From an uncultured Ruminococcus sp. (lineage in GTDB: Bacteria; Bacillota; Clostridia; Oscillospirales; Ruminococcaceae): 29,991 nt of DNA. A model generated the notes under the pieces. That model was not told where the DNA came from and made no database searches. It worked only from the letters and a program-made list of their open reading frames with translations. The position numbers and the translations under genes were made by a program. The first letter of the stretch is position 1. The number at the start of each line of letters is the position of its first letter. The stretch lies in the NCBI GenBank assembly GCA_947176685.1, contig CAMWRL010000002.1, positions 1 through 29,991 of the forward strand, given 5' to 3'. Below are positions 7,220-16,126 of this stretch, in pieces.

Positions 7220-8611
7220 TCAGAATCTGAAATACATGAACGGGTCATTCATACCCTTGTACATACAATAGACAGACCCCCAGAATATCGCAAGCAGAAA
7301 AATCACACATACAACGCTTTTCTTGAATCTCCTGTACAGCATTTGCGGAAATTCGGTTGAGAACAGCACTCCTGCCACAAAAAATTTCCAGTATGTCCTG
7401 AAATATTTTATATAGTCTCCGTCAAGTATCACGCCTTTTTCCTGAGGTATGAACGGAAACAGTCTCTTAAAGTATATGCCGAGTTCGTGGAAATCAGTCA
7501 CGGCAAATATAAGCCACGTTACCGGAATTATAAGGAACATATAACAATGTCCTATAAACTTGTGTTCGTTGAGGAAATCTCCGATTACAAATTTTTCGAG
7601 TATAATAAGTACAAACAGTACCAGTCCCCACAAAACGAAATTCCAGCTTGCGCCGTGCCATAGTCCCGTGAAAAGCCATACAGCAAGAGTATTTATTATC
7701 TGTCTTGATTTTCCTTTTCTGTTGCCGCCAAGCGGAATGTATATATAGTCCCTGAACCACGTACCAAGCGTAATATGCCAGCGTCTCCAGAATTCTGTCA
7801 TTGTAAGTGAGAGATATGGGAAATCAAAGTTTATCGGCAAATCAAAAGCCATAATCTTGCCAAGACCGATAGCCATAAGCGAATAGCCGTAAAAATCAAA
7901 ATACAACTGGAACGAATAGGCAATTATACCTAACCATGCAAGCGGCGTGGAAATACTTTCGTAACCAATCATAGAAATGTCGCTCCATAGTCCGGAAAGC
8001 TGATTGGCAATAAGTACCTTGAAACCAAGACCGATAGTAAAAGTTTTAAGTCCGTCCTCGACTTTTGAAATAGTGTGCTGCCGCTGATGAAGCTGTTCCG
8101 AAACTGACTCGTATGTAACAATAGGTCCTGCGATAAGCTGTGGAAACATACTTATATATGCGCCGTAATTAATGGGGTTGCTTTCGGGACGGACTTTCCC
8201 TCTGTAGACGTCAATTATATATGAAACGTTCTGGAAAGTGTAAAAGCTTATTCCGATTGGTAAAACAATGTCCTTTACCGGAAGTTTTGCGTGAAAAAAA
8301 GCGTTTATATTCTCAAATATGAAACCCGTATACTTGAAAAACAACAGCCAGCAGAAGTTGAAAACAAGTCCGATTACAAGCCATACTTTTTTGCCTTTTG
8401 GATATGCTTCCATAAACTGAGTCACAATATGGTTAAATAACAGCGTAAGCAGGAAAAGTATAATATATACCGGACTTTTTACGCCCATTCCGTAGAAGAC
8501 TACACTGCACATAAAAATAACTGCATTCTTGTAAGCCGGCGGACTGAAACCGTACAACAACAGAAATGCAGGTAGAAATATGAAGATAAACTCCAGACTG
8601 CTGAAAACCAT
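7220..8611 (-). CDS. MBOAT-family membrane O-acyltransferase (AlgI/DltB/PatA-like)
   Basis: 463 residues with about ten membrane segments. Family hallmarks are visible: IDVYRGK near residues 133-139, FPQLIAGPI near 156-164, FWRRWHITLGTWFRDYIYIP near 274-293, and GLWHGASWNFVLWG near 316-329 with the invariant His319. MBOAT proteins of this group pass acyl groups, normally acetyl, across the membrane to a partner that transfers them to a polysaccharide or teichoic acid. The downstream SGNH protein is the likely partner. No D-alanine (dlt) genes are nearby, so acetyl is the more likely group. Start supported by AGGGTGG ahead of the ATG at 8611 and by a promoter at 8687-8715. Confidence 0.9.
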   Translation of the reverse strand: MVFSSLEFIFIFLPAFLLLYGFSPPAYKNAVIFMCSVVFYGMGVKSPVYIILFLLTLLFNHIVTQFMEAYPKGKKVWLVIGLVFNFCWLLFFKYTGFIFENINAFFHAKLPVKDIVLPIGISFYTFQNVSYIIDVYRGKVRPESNPINYGAYISMFPQLIAGPIVTYESVSEQLHQRQHTISKVEDGLKTFTIGLGFKVLIANQLSGLWSDISMIGYESISTPLAWLGIIAYSFQLYFDFYGYSLMAIGLGKIMAFDLPINFDFPYLSLTMTEFWRRWHITLGTWFRDYIYIPLGGNRKGKSRQIINTLAVWLFTGLWHGASWNFVLWGLVLFVLIILEKFVIGDFLNEHKFIGHCYMFLIIPVTWLIFAVTDFHELGIYFKRLFPFIPQEKGVILDGDYIKYFRTYWKFFVAGVLFSTEFPQMLYRRFKKSVVCVIFLLAIFWGSVYCMYKGMNDPFMYFRF

Positions 8612-8686
8612 TTTACCACCCTTTTTTCTTTTGTTCTCTGTATTTATATTTACAATTCATATTGAATAAATATGACCTTATATTAT

Positions 8687-8715
8687 ATTCTACACGGTAT
8701 TTTAAAAAAAGTCAA
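8687..8715 (-). promoter_or_regulatory. Sigma-A promoter of the MBOAT-SGNH operon
   Basis: Minus strand: TTGACT at 8715-8710, 17-base spacer, TAGAAT at 8692-8687. A further TATAAT at 8687-8682 overlaps the -10 but would be 22 bases from the -35. Apart from this promoter and the folD terminator, 8612-8819 shows nothing else. Confidence 0.7.
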
Positions 8716-8782
8716 TAACTTTCATATTTTGTAGCAATTTGTAATAATTGGCAGGAATTATTGCAGGAATTTCAGTAAAAAA

Positions 8783-8809
8783 GACCTGTCGGAAAAAATC
8801 CGGCAGGTC
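8783..8809 (-). terminator. Terminator of the ymfF-ymfH-lgt-folD operon
   Basis: An 11-bp stem with one G-T wobble (8783-8793 with 8799-8809) and an A5 loop. On the minus strand it is followed by TTTTTTACTG. It begins 10 bases past the folD stop codon. Confidence 0.88.
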
Positions 8810-8819
8810 ATATTATTTT

Positions 8820-9677
8820 TTATTCAATACCAGCCTGTTGTTTTGCGGCAGTGAGGGTATTTTTCATAAGCATTGAAATTGTCATAGGACCTACACCGCC
8901 CGGAACGGGTGTTATGTAGGATGCTTTCTTTTCTGCGCTTTCAAAATCAACGTCTCCGCAAAGTTTTCCGTTTTCGTCACGGTTCATTCCGACATCAATT
9001 ACAACTGCGCCTTCCTTAATCATATCTCCGGTAACGAATTTAGCCCGTCCGATTGCGACAACGAGTATATCAGCTCCCAGACAGATTTCCTTGAGGTTCT
9101 TTGTCTTTGAGTGGCAGATTGTAACAGTACCGTTTTTCTGGAGCAGAAGCATTGCCTGCGGTTTGCCAACAATGTTGCTTCTGCCGATTACAACGCACTG
9201 TTTGCCTGTTATGTCCGTGCCTGTGCTTTCAATAAGGCGCATAACTCCGGCAGGAGTACACGGCAGGAATGAATAATTGCCAATCATAATATGACCAACG
9301 TTTACAGGGTGGAATGCGTCAACGTCCTTTGCGGGGGAGATAGCATTGATTACAGCTGTTTCATCAATATGTGACGGCAGCGGCAGTTGTACAAGAATAC
9401 CGTTCACACGGTCGTCACGGTTGAGGACGTTCACAAGGTCAAGCAACTGCTCCTGAGTGGTATTTTCGTCAAGAGCGTACTCAAATGACTGGAATCCCAC
9501 TTCTTCGCAAGCCTTTTTCTTGTTGTTGACGTAAACTCTTGACGCTGAATTGTTTCCTACAATTACAACGGCAAGTCCTACTTTAAGACCCTTTTCATCT
9601 TTGAGTGCTGCGGCTTCTGCGGCAACCTCAGCCTTTACAGCAGCCGATACTTCTTTTCCGTTAATAATATTTGCCAT
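8820..9677 (-). CDS. folD: Bifunctional methylenetetrahydrofolate dehydrogenase / cyclohydrolase FolD
   Basis: 285 residues, the usual FolD length. It interconverts 5,10-methylene-, 5,10-methenyl- and 10-formyl-tetrahydrofolate with NADP in the cytosol, supplying one-carbon units for purines and formyl-Met-tRNA. Signatures seen: SRVYVNNKKKACEEVGF with catalytic Lys53, VDAFHPVNVG, PCTPAGVM, the nucleotide-binding GRSNIVGKP, ICHSKT, and the C-terminal TPVPGGVGPMT. The ATG follows the lgt stop codon directly (TAAATG) and its GGAGG site is inside the last codons of lgt, so translation is probably coupled. It is the last gene of the operon. Confidence 0.97.
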   Translation of the reverse strand: MANIINGKEVSAAVKAEVAAEAAALKDEKGLKVGLAVVIVGNNSASRVYVNNKKKACEEVGFQSFEYALDENTTQEQLLDLVNVLNRDDRVNGILVQLPLPSHIDETAVINAISPAKDVDAFHPVNVGHIMIGNYSFLPCTPAGVMRLIESTGTDITGKQCVVIGRSNIVGKPQAMLLLQKNGTVTICHSKTKNLKEICLGADILVVAIGRAKFVTGDMIKEGAVVIDVGMNRDENGKLCGDVDFESAEKKASYITPVPGGVGPMTISMLMKNTLTAAKQQAGIE

Positions 9678-10724
9678 TTAAATTTCCTCCTTAATATCTT
9701 CCGGCGAATCTTCCTCACCGTCATTATCTGTTATAGCTTGATATTCTTCATCGTCACCGTACATGCGCTTACGTGCCTGTTCCAGCAATTCTCTTGACTC
9801 GTCCGTGTTGCAGTAAAGCACAAACTTGTCGGGTCTGATTCTTCTCAAAAAAATCATTCCGACCTGTATCGCTACCGAAACAATACATATTACAAGTGAC
9901 AACAGCTGAGATACTTTTATGTCGCCTGCCATAAGGCTGTCTGTACGCAGTCCTTCAACAACGTATCTTTCCGCACCGTACCATGCAACGTACATTAACA
10001 TAATCTGTCCGTCATATTTTCGGTGTCTGGAATATGTCGATATAATCAGAAATCCCAGCAGACACCAGAAAGATTCATACAGAAAGCACGGGTGAACCGG
10101 CTGAAGATAATTCATACCAAGTCCGACCATACTGCCGTCCGAATAAACCGTATTTCTGAAAATCACGGACTGAATGTTGCCTCCTGTCATTCCGAAGATG
10201 CTGTCGGTATTACTGCCGAAAGCTTCCTGATTGACGAAGTTTCCCCAGCGTCCTATCCCCTGTCCTATCAGAAAACCCAGAGACGATATATCAAGCATAG
10301 GCAGAAGTCTGACTTTCCGGATTTTGCAGATTATAAGACCGACTGCTACAGAGCCGATAATTCCGCCATAAATCGCAAGTCCGCCGTTGCGTGTATTGAC
10401 AATTGCACTTAAATTGCCTTTATAGCTGTCCCAGTTGAATATGACATAGTAAGCTCTTGCTCCGATTATTCCTCCAAGCACTCCGCATATTATAGCATCC
10501 AACGCCCTTTCGCCGTCCAGTCCGAAACGTTTCATTTTAGGCATTACGTACAGCAATGCCAGAATCAGTCCGAAAGTTATTATAATGCCGTACCACTGTA
10601 TGTCCAGACCGAATATCGTGAATGCTGTCGGATTTACGTGAAAAGTCCAGCCCAGTTTCGGAAACTGTATTTCAAAAGGGTCTGTTATAGCCCGCACATC
10701 AGTTATGGATTGAATATCAGTCAT
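9678..10724 (-). CDS. lgt: Prolipoprotein diacylglyceryl transferase Lgt
   Basis: 348 residues from the ATG at 10724. A longer reading from a TTG at 10739 is possible, but GAGGGG lies 9 bases before the ATG, so the ATG is preferred. Lgt transfers diacylglycerol from phosphatidylglycerol to the lipobox Cys of prolipoproteins at the membrane. The Lgt signature GRWGNFVNQEAFG is at about residues 158-170, with GGLAIYGGIIG near 114-124 and about seven membrane segments. The C-terminal tail (from about residue 305) is long, charged and acidic. The start overlaps the end of ymfH by 8 bases. Its product would process lipoproteins such as the Cthe_2159-like one in this window. Confidence 0.95.
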   Translation of the reverse strand: MTDIQSITDVRAITDPFEIQFPKLGWTFHVNPTAFTIFGLDIQWYGIIITFGLILALLYVMPKMKRFGLDGERALDAIICGVLGGIIGARAYYVIFNWDSYKGNLSAIVNTRNGGLAIYGGIIGSVAVGLIICKIRKVRLLPMLDISSLGFLIGQGIGRWGNFVNQEAFGSNTDSIFGMTGGNIQSVIFRNTVYSDGSMVGLGMNYLQPVHPCFLYESFWCLLGFLIISTYSRHRKYDGQIMLMYVAWYGAERYVVEGLRTDSLMAGDIKVSQLLSLVICIVSVAIQVGMIFLRRIRPDKFVLYCNTDESRELLEQARKRMYGDDEEYQAITDNDGEEDSPEDIKEEI

Positions 10725-12000
10725 TTTCCGACCCCTCAATCACTGACATAACAAGTTTATCTTCATTCAGTTCACTGCGGATATATTCCAGAACAGTATC
10801 ACTTGTTATTGCTGAAACGGTATCAATTATATCATACGGCAGGACATCTGCCATATATGCGCCAATCATCATACCTGCAACGGCTTCAACGTTGTTAAGC
10901 TGTCGTATCAGCGCACCATATACGGATTTCTTTATTCTCTGGAAATCCTTTTCCACTATGCCCTCAGCGGAAATTCTTTTCACTTCTTCAATTATCGAAT
11001 CCCTTACTTTTGCGGCGTTTTTGGACTCTCCGGCGAAAATAACCGAAAAATACCCGTCACCGCAGAAAATTTCAGAACCGAAACTTGAATTTATAACTTC
11101 CTCTTTAAGAAGTCTCTGGTACATATCTGAAGAAACGTCTGTAATAAGTGCCGCCGCAATACTCAGAGCCATATTTTTTGTAAGTCTGTCCTGACCGTCA
11201 CATGGAGTACATTTGTAACCTATGTGGAATATCGGTATACCTACCGGCTGAGTTTCATAAATTTCCTGCTGTACTATTGTGTCGGGTTCGTCCTGAAATA
11301 CTGTTTCAAGTCCCTTGTCCTCGCACGTTTTAAGACATTCGTCACATATCGCAAGTACTTCATCAGCGTTTATGTTTCCTGCAACAGAAAGTACCATATT
11401 ATTCAGATTATAGAAAGTATTATAGCATTTGTAAAGCAGGTCTGCATCAATCTGCGCAATGCTTTCAACAGTTCCGGCAATGTCGATTTTAACGGGATGA
11501 TTGTGGTACATACTCCGGAGCATATTGAAAAATACTCTCCATTCGGGGTTATCGTTGGTCATCTGGATTTCCTGACCGATAATTCCCTGTTCCTTGTCAA
11601 CGCTTTCTTTCGTGAAATACGGTTTCTGTACAAAGTCAAGCAGTATTTTAAGCGATTTCTGATAGTTCTTTGAACAACTGAACAGATAACATGTCCTGTC
11701 AAATGACGTATAGGCGTTGCCGTTTGCGCCGGTCTTTGCGTAAAGCTCAAAAACATCGCAGTCTTCATTTTCAAAGAGCTTATGTTCAAGAAAATGCGCT
11801 ATACCTTCCGGAACGGTGGTATATTCCTTGTCGTCACGCTGTCTGAACATTGTATTTATTGAACCGTATTTTGTACCGAAAAGAGCCTCGACACTGCTGA
11901 AACTTTCCATTTCGCATATATAGATGTCAAGTCCGCTTTTGTGCTTCACGTAAATGCACTGGTCGCCTGTATGCTGACTTGTTAAAATCTTTTTTTCCAT
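10717..12000 (-). CDS. ymfH: M16-family (insulinase-like) metallopeptidase, YmfH/YfmH type
   Basis: 427 residues. The inverted zinc motif HFLEH is at residues 69-73, in the context EGIAHFLEHKLFE, as in catalytically competent M16 subunits. This member sits right after a second M16 protein lacking the motif, the arrangement of Bacillus subtilis ymfF-ymfH; public annotation links that pair to the 5-aminopentanol modification of elongation factor P, though a direct enzymatic role is not settled. Start has GGAGG within the last bases of the upstream gene, and the intergenic gap is 2 bases. It overlaps lgt by 8 bases, so all four genes look like one operon. Confidence 0.88.
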   Translation of the reverse strand: MEKKILTSQHTGDQCIYVKHKSGLDIYICEMESFSSVEALFGTKYGSINTMFRQRDDKEYTTVPEGIAHFLEHKLFENEDCDVFELYAKTGANGNAYTSFDRTCYLFSCSKNYQKSLKILLDFVQKPYFTKESVDKEQGIIGQEIQMTNDNPEWRVFFNMLRSMYHNHPVKIDIAGTVESIAQIDADLLYKCYNTFYNLNNMVLSVAGNINADEVLAICDECLKTCEDKGLETVFQDEPDTIVQQEIYETQPVGIPIFHIGYKCTPCDGQDRLTKNMALSIAAALITDVSSDMYQRLLKEEVINSSFGSEIFCGDGYFSVIFAGESKNAAKVRDSIIEEVKRISAEGIVEKDFQRIKKSVYGALIRQLNNVEAVAGMMIGAYMADVLPYDIIDTVSAITSDTVLEYIRSELNEDKLVMSVIEGSEND

Positions 12001-12002
12001 TA

Positions 12003-13265
12003 TTATTTTTCCTCCTTGTCGTACATTATATAAACGCTGTCAAGGCTGAGAGCCTTTGCGGCACTGATAATATCTTCCTTTGCAACAGCGGCGTACTTCT
12101 GGAATTTTTCCTGCGGCGTCATAACTTCGCCGTCACAAAGGCAGTCGAAATACCAGCCGGAATATGATGACGGTGTATCTCCTACTGAAGTAAGAGCGTT
12201 GTCCATACTTAACAGTGCGCTTGAAATTTCCTCATCAGTGATATTACCGTTTCTTATTTCGTCAAGCTGACGGAGTATTTCAGCTTTTGCCTTTTCTATG
12301 TTAGCCCTCTCAACTCCGACATCTACGGATATTGAATTTTTATAACTGTTAGGACGGCTTGCGCAGTAGTAACACAGACTGAGTTTTTCACGTACATTTA
12401 CGAAAAGTTTTGATACAGGAGTTGCGCCCCATACAGTGTTGAGCATTTTGAGGGCGTATTTGTCATCAGAATCTGTCTTGAATGTCATAACCATTTTGCA
12501 CTGTCTGACATCAAATTCTTCTGACTCAGTAACAACTTCCGGTTTGACGGGACTTGCGGAATTAAATTCCACTTTTTCGGGAGTACGTTCAATTTCCGAA
12601 AAACTCTCCCTGAACATTTCCATAACTGCCGGATTTTCTTCCGGAGCAACATATGTTATTTCAACCGGAGCAGTCCGGAGAATATTCATATATGCTGCGT
12701 ATGCACTTTCGGAAGTCACGGCTTCTGCAGATTCCCTTGTACCATAAACTGTATTTTCTGCCGGCTCGCCACGGAAAGCTATTTCGGACGCTTTTGAAAG
12801 TGCATAACCACGTTTATTATTTATTTCAGCTTCAATGCGGTCAATAAGCTCCTTTTTCGTAATCAGGAAAGATTCTTCGTCAAATTTTCCGTCACGGACA
12901 TTTGGTCTGAAAATGCTGTCCCTTATAACCGAAAGCATTTCACTTTCTATATCTTCGCTGTCAATGGTGTATCGGTTAAGGATAAACGAAGATGTTACAG
13001 CAAGTATCTGTACATCACCTTTTTTTGCGGAAAACGATGAAAGTACAGCACCATACAGTGATGAAAGCTTCTCATTCAGCTGGGAAAGTGTAGGCAGACT
13101 GCTTGTTGAGCAAGTGAGTAAGTCTGTACCAATTACATTTGCCGCCGCATTTTCCTCTGAAAGATTTGTCATAAAACGTACCGTAATAATGGCAGTTTTG
13201 AATTTTTCGTCAGTTACTGACGTAAATCCGATATTTCCGGCAAGTTCTGTTCTGTTGTATTTCAT
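12003..13265 (-). CDS. ymfF: M16-family peptidase-like protein without zinc motif, YmfF/YfmF type
   Basis: 420 residues with an M16 fold pattern: the N-terminal ENAAANVIGTDLL segment stands where HxxEH would be, and LSQLNEKLSSLYGA follows. The HxxEH zinc motif is absent, as in other YmfF proteins, so this is the non-catalytic partner of a heterodimer with the adjacent ymfH product. First gene of the minus-strand operon; the ATG is preceded by AGGAG and a consensus promoter at 13309-13337. Confidence 0.85.
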   Translation of the reverse strand: MKYNRTELAGNIGFTSVTDEKFKTAIITVRFMTNLSEENAAANVIGTDLLTCSTSSLPTLSQLNEKLSSLYGAVLSSFSAKKGDVQILAVTSSFILNRYTIDSEDIESEMLSVIRDSIFRPNVRDGKFDEESFLITKKELIDRIEAEINNKRGYALSKASEIAFRGEPAENTVYGTRESAEAVTSESAYAAYMNILRTAPVEITYVAPEENPAVMEMFRESFSEIERTPEKVEFNSASPVKPEVVTESEEFDVRQCKMVMTFKTDSDDKYALKMLNTVWGATPVSKLFVNVREKLSLCYYCASRPNSYKNSISVDVGVERANIEKAKAEILRQLDEIRNGNITDEEISSALLSMDNALTSVGDTPSSYSGWYFDCLCDGEVMTPQEKFQKYAAVAKEDIISAAKALSLDSVYIMYDKEEK

Positions 13266-13308
13266 TTATATCAACGCTCCTGTCTGATAGATTACTTTTT
13301 TAATATAC

Positions 13309-13337
13309 ATTATACTATTGTACGGCTGTTTTGTCAA
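13309..13337 (-). promoter_or_regulatory. Consensus sigma-A promoter of the ymfF-ymfH-lgt-folD operon
   Basis: Minus strand: TTGACA at 13337-13332, 17-base spacer, TATAAT at 13314-13309. Both hexamers are exact consensus. Expected start of transcription about 13302. Confidence 0.9.
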
Positions 13338-13449
13338 GTGCGAATGCCGTCGGCTAACAGAAATTTCCATTCATATAACGGAAGTTTGCGGAATAATAAA
13401 ACATACATATTAAATACTCTGAAAACAATCCATTGTTATTAATTACTGC

Positions 13450-13478
13450 TTGACATTGTAAAAAAAATAATATATAAT
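13450..13478 (+). promoter_or_regulatory. Consensus sigma-A promoter of the SGNH-dockerin gene
   Basis: TTGACA at 13450-13455, 17-base spacer, TATAAT at 13473-13478. Expected start near 13485, with AGGAGG at 13510-13515 ahead of the ATG. The stretch 13338-13449 between the two divergent promoters shows no further structure. Confidence 0.9.
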
Positions 13479-13522
13479 TAGTCTATGCTAAAAAACTTTG
13501 ATTAATCTCAGGAGGATTCAAT

Positions 13523-15016
13523 ATGAAAAAATATTTGTCATCTGTACTTGCCGCTGTCATGTCATTGTCGGCAATAACTTCAACGGCTGTATTCTCTGAG
13601 GGTACTGCAACAACTGTACCTGCTGTCAATAATATGGTAGTTTTCGGTGACGGTATCGCAAGCGGCTACGGTCTCAGCGAAAATGAATTTTCATATGCTC
13701 AGATATGTGCCGATTACCTCGGCTGCAACCTTGACAGCTTCACTGCGAATGGTATGAGTTCAGCCGAACTCTGCGATATTCTTCATAACCCCACTGACGA
13801 ACAAAAAGAGGCTGTCAGAAATACTGATGTAGTAGTAATTTCTACCGGTGCTAACGATATAGTACATGTCATTGCAAAACGTGCTATTGAGTTTGCCGCT
13901 AAAAAAGGTCTTCTCAATGAAGGATTCACAACAGACGATATTCCGGAAGACCCAAGTATATCCGATATGAACAGGATGATTGACCAGAAAGCTTTCAAAC
14001 AGTATGCCAACAGCGGTATGACCGCAACTCTGGCTCTCAATACTGAACTGAAAGCGTTTTCAATGGATATGCGCCTTACAGACGGCTATAACGCTTATGG
14101 TAAAAATCAGGGTATTATAAAAAATCAGATAATGCCGAATATTGATGAGTCTGTCAAAGCAATCAGGGAAATTAATCCGGATGCCCAGATTATTGTACAG
14201 ACCATATATCAGCCGTTGCAGCTCTCTCCCGAATACATAGCCAAAACTTATAATAAAAACAGCGGTTATACTATAATGCTGACTACTATGCGTGAAGAAC
14301 TTAATGATGTAATGGATTCTTTCAGAAAAGAGCTTAACACAATTGAAGATATTGAAGTTGTTGACGTTTTACAGACTTTTACAGCTCTTGAAGATATAAA
14401 CGATACTTGTGACGCTACTCCCGGTTATGCGTACTACTTCACTGATATTCAGGAGCCAGTGGAAAATGAGAACGAAAACGGCAAGACTATGAATTTCAAT
14501 CCCAACAAAAAAGGACACGCCGCTATTGCTTCCGCACTTATCGGAACAATCAAAATAAGAGACAACGAAACAGGCGAACTTGTAACACCTGCTCCGGCTG
14601 AACGTGAAGTTGACCCCGATACAGGCAAAAAAGAGCCTACACTGCTTGATACAACCCTTGACAGCATTGAAGATATTGCTGACTGCCCTCCCCTTGTAAT
14701 GGAACAGATTGTTGAGGTTATTCCGGAAAAGGTTGTTCCGGGTGACGTAAACGATGACGGATTTGTTGATGCTACTGACGGAAGCCTTATTCTCAGCGAA
14801 TATGCTAATCTTTCAGTTATTGATGCCAAGTCCGAACTTGACGAAGAAGAGACAAAGAGAGCTGATATAAACTATGACGGACTTATTGACGCTACTGACG
14901 CTACATTTGTATCTATGTACTATGCTTATCTCTCAACGCTTCAGGAAGGCGAAGAAGCTATAACTATCTTCCAGTTCATGGACAGAGAAAAAAATAATGC
15001 GGCTCTGAACAAATGA
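13523..15016 (+). CDS. Secreted SGNH-fold protein with dockerin; catalytic residues apparently lost
   Basis: 497 residues. Signal peptide about residues 1-25. An SGNH-hydrolase fold spans about residues 33-350: block I reads VVFGDGIASGYGL with Gly44 where the nucleophile Ser is expected, block III reads ISTGANDI (Asn kept), and the final block reads MNFNPNKKGHAAIA, where the usual D-x-x-H-P-N has become M-N-F-N-P-N. Nucleophile and general base are therefore both missing, suggesting a binding protein or pseudoenzyme. Residues from 407 form a type I dockerin with loops DVNDDGFVDATD and DINYDGLIDATD, so cell-surface or cellulosomal placement is expected. A 4-base ATGA overlap joins it to the DUF3810 gene. 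Confidence 0.85.
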   Translation: MKKYLSSVLAAVMSLSAITSTAVFSEGTATTVPAVNNMVVFGDGIASGYGLSENEFSYAQICADYLGCNLDSFTANGMSSAELCDILHNPTDEQKEAVRNTDVVVISTGANDIVHVIAKRAIEFAAKKGLLNEGFTTDDIPEDPSISDMNRMIDQKAFKQYANSGMTATLALNTELKAFSMDMRLTDGYNAYGKNQGIIKNQIMPNIDESVKAIREINPDAQIIVQTIYQPLQLSPEYIAKTYNKNSGYTIMLTTMREELNDVMDSFRKELNTIEDIEVVDVLQTFTALEDINDTCDATPGYAYYFTDIQEPVENENENGKTMNFNPNKKGHAAIASALIGTIKIRDNETGELVTPAPAEREVDPDTGKKEPTLLDTTLDSIEDIADCPPLVMEQIVEVIPEKVVPGDVNDDGFVDATDGSLILSEYANLSVIDAKSELDEEETKRADINYDGLIDATDATFVSMYYAYLSTLQEGEEAITIFQFMDREKNNAALNK

Positions 15017-16125
15017 AAAAGTTTCGCATCAGTAAAAAATATTCTGTACTGATTATATTATGCCTGATTATGGTACTTGTCAATATACTGGCAAGGCTGT
15101 GCAGTCCGTTTGCGGACTTCTATGCGGAAAAGATTTTTCCATATATAACCGTTCCGTTTGCGTTTATAAGCGGACTGCTGCCATTTTCAGTTGGTGAAAT
15201 ACTCATAATACTGGGAATACTGCTCGTAACAGCCGGTATTCCCATTACTGCAATACTGCTTGTCTTCGGAAAGAGTTTTCGCCGTAAAACCGCTTCTGTC
15301 ACCTGTTTTGTGTATCTGTTCGCCTTTACTTTCGTACTGACAACCGAAACTTTGAACTGCTTCATAATGTATCAGTGCAGACCATTTTCAGAAAAATATC
15401 TTGAACATTCAAACCACACGGAAAGTCAGATTACAGAACTTTATTCAGTACTGATTGAAAAGGCAAACGACCTTGCAGAAAAAGTCCCTCGTGACAACAT
15501 GAACTGCTTTGAGTTTACAGAGGATGTAAATCCCGAAGCCCGCCGTGCTATGAAAAAAGCCGGAGAGACTTTCCCTCAGCTGAAAGGCTACTATCCCAAA
15601 GCCAAACCGATACGTTTTTCGTATTTTATGAGTCAGTCGCACCTTACCGGAATATATTTCCCGTTTTCCCTTGAGGCAAACTACAATGACGATATGTGCC
15701 GCACTAATCTTCCCGAAACAGTCTGTCATGAGTTTTCGCACCTCAAAGGCTTCATACAGGAAGACGAAGCTAATTTCATATCGTTCTATGCGACAACTCG
15801 GTGCAGTGATAATCTGAGTTTCCAGTATTCCGGATACCTGTCTGCCCTTGAATACGTACACAACGAAATCTACAGACAGAATATATCAGAAGCTTTTTAC
15901 CTTACAGACAGCATTTCCGATAACGTCCGCCGTGACTGGTTCAGGTTTATGCCCGACAACTACTGGGAGGAAAACAAGGAAAAAGAAGTCATTCCAACTG
16001 AAACTGTAAGTACAGTTTCCACAAACGCAATCGACACCAACATAAAAGCAAACGGAAGAAAAGACGGTATAAAATCATATTCGCTTATGGTTGAATTACT
16101 GCTGGACTTCTATTACCCTGAATAA
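15013..16125 (+). CDS. DUF3810-family membrane protein, putative zinc metallopeptidase
   Basis: 370 residues. Three N-terminal membrane segments (about residues 10-30, 42-86 as two, and 95-118) are followed by a domain with ETVCHEFSHLKGF, giving His239-Glu240-x-x-His243, and a nearby QEDEAN with Glu252 as likely third zinc ligand. This is the pattern of the DUF3810 family, whose members are uncharacterised; peptidase activity is inferred from the HExxH motif. The start overlaps the stop of the SGNH-dockerin gene by 4 bases (ATGA) with no strong ribosome binding site of its own, so translational coupling is likely. That linkage suggests the two proteins are made in fixed ratio and may act on the same surface process. 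Confidence 0.82.
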   Translation: MKKFRISKKYSVLIILCLIMVLVNILARLCSPFADFYAEKIFPYITVPFAFISGLLPFSVGEILIILGILLVTAGIPITAILLVFGKSFRRKTASVTCFVYLFAFTFVLTTETLNCFIMYQCRPFSEKYLEHSNHTESQITELYSVLIEKANDLAEKVPRDNMNCFEFTEDVNPEARRAMKKAGETFPQLKGYYPKAKPIRFSYFMSQSHLTGIYFPFSLEANYNDDMCRTNLPETVCHEFSHLKGFIQEDEANFISFYATTRCSDNLSFQYSGYLSALEYVHNEIYRQNISEAFYLTDSISDNVRRDWFRFMPDNYWEENKEKEVIPTETVSTVSTNAIDTNIKANGRKDGIKSYSLMVELLLDFYYPE

Positions 16126-16126
16126 T

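Noticed and set aside
10725..10739. TTG start five codons upstream of the lgt ATG
   Set aside because: The GAGGGG ribosome binding site is at the right distance from the ATG at 10724 and would overlap the TTG start region itself.
11224..11673. 149-codon plus-strand frame opposite ymfH
   Set aside because: It lies fully inside the clear M16 peptidase gene on the other strand and has no family features or ribosome binding site.
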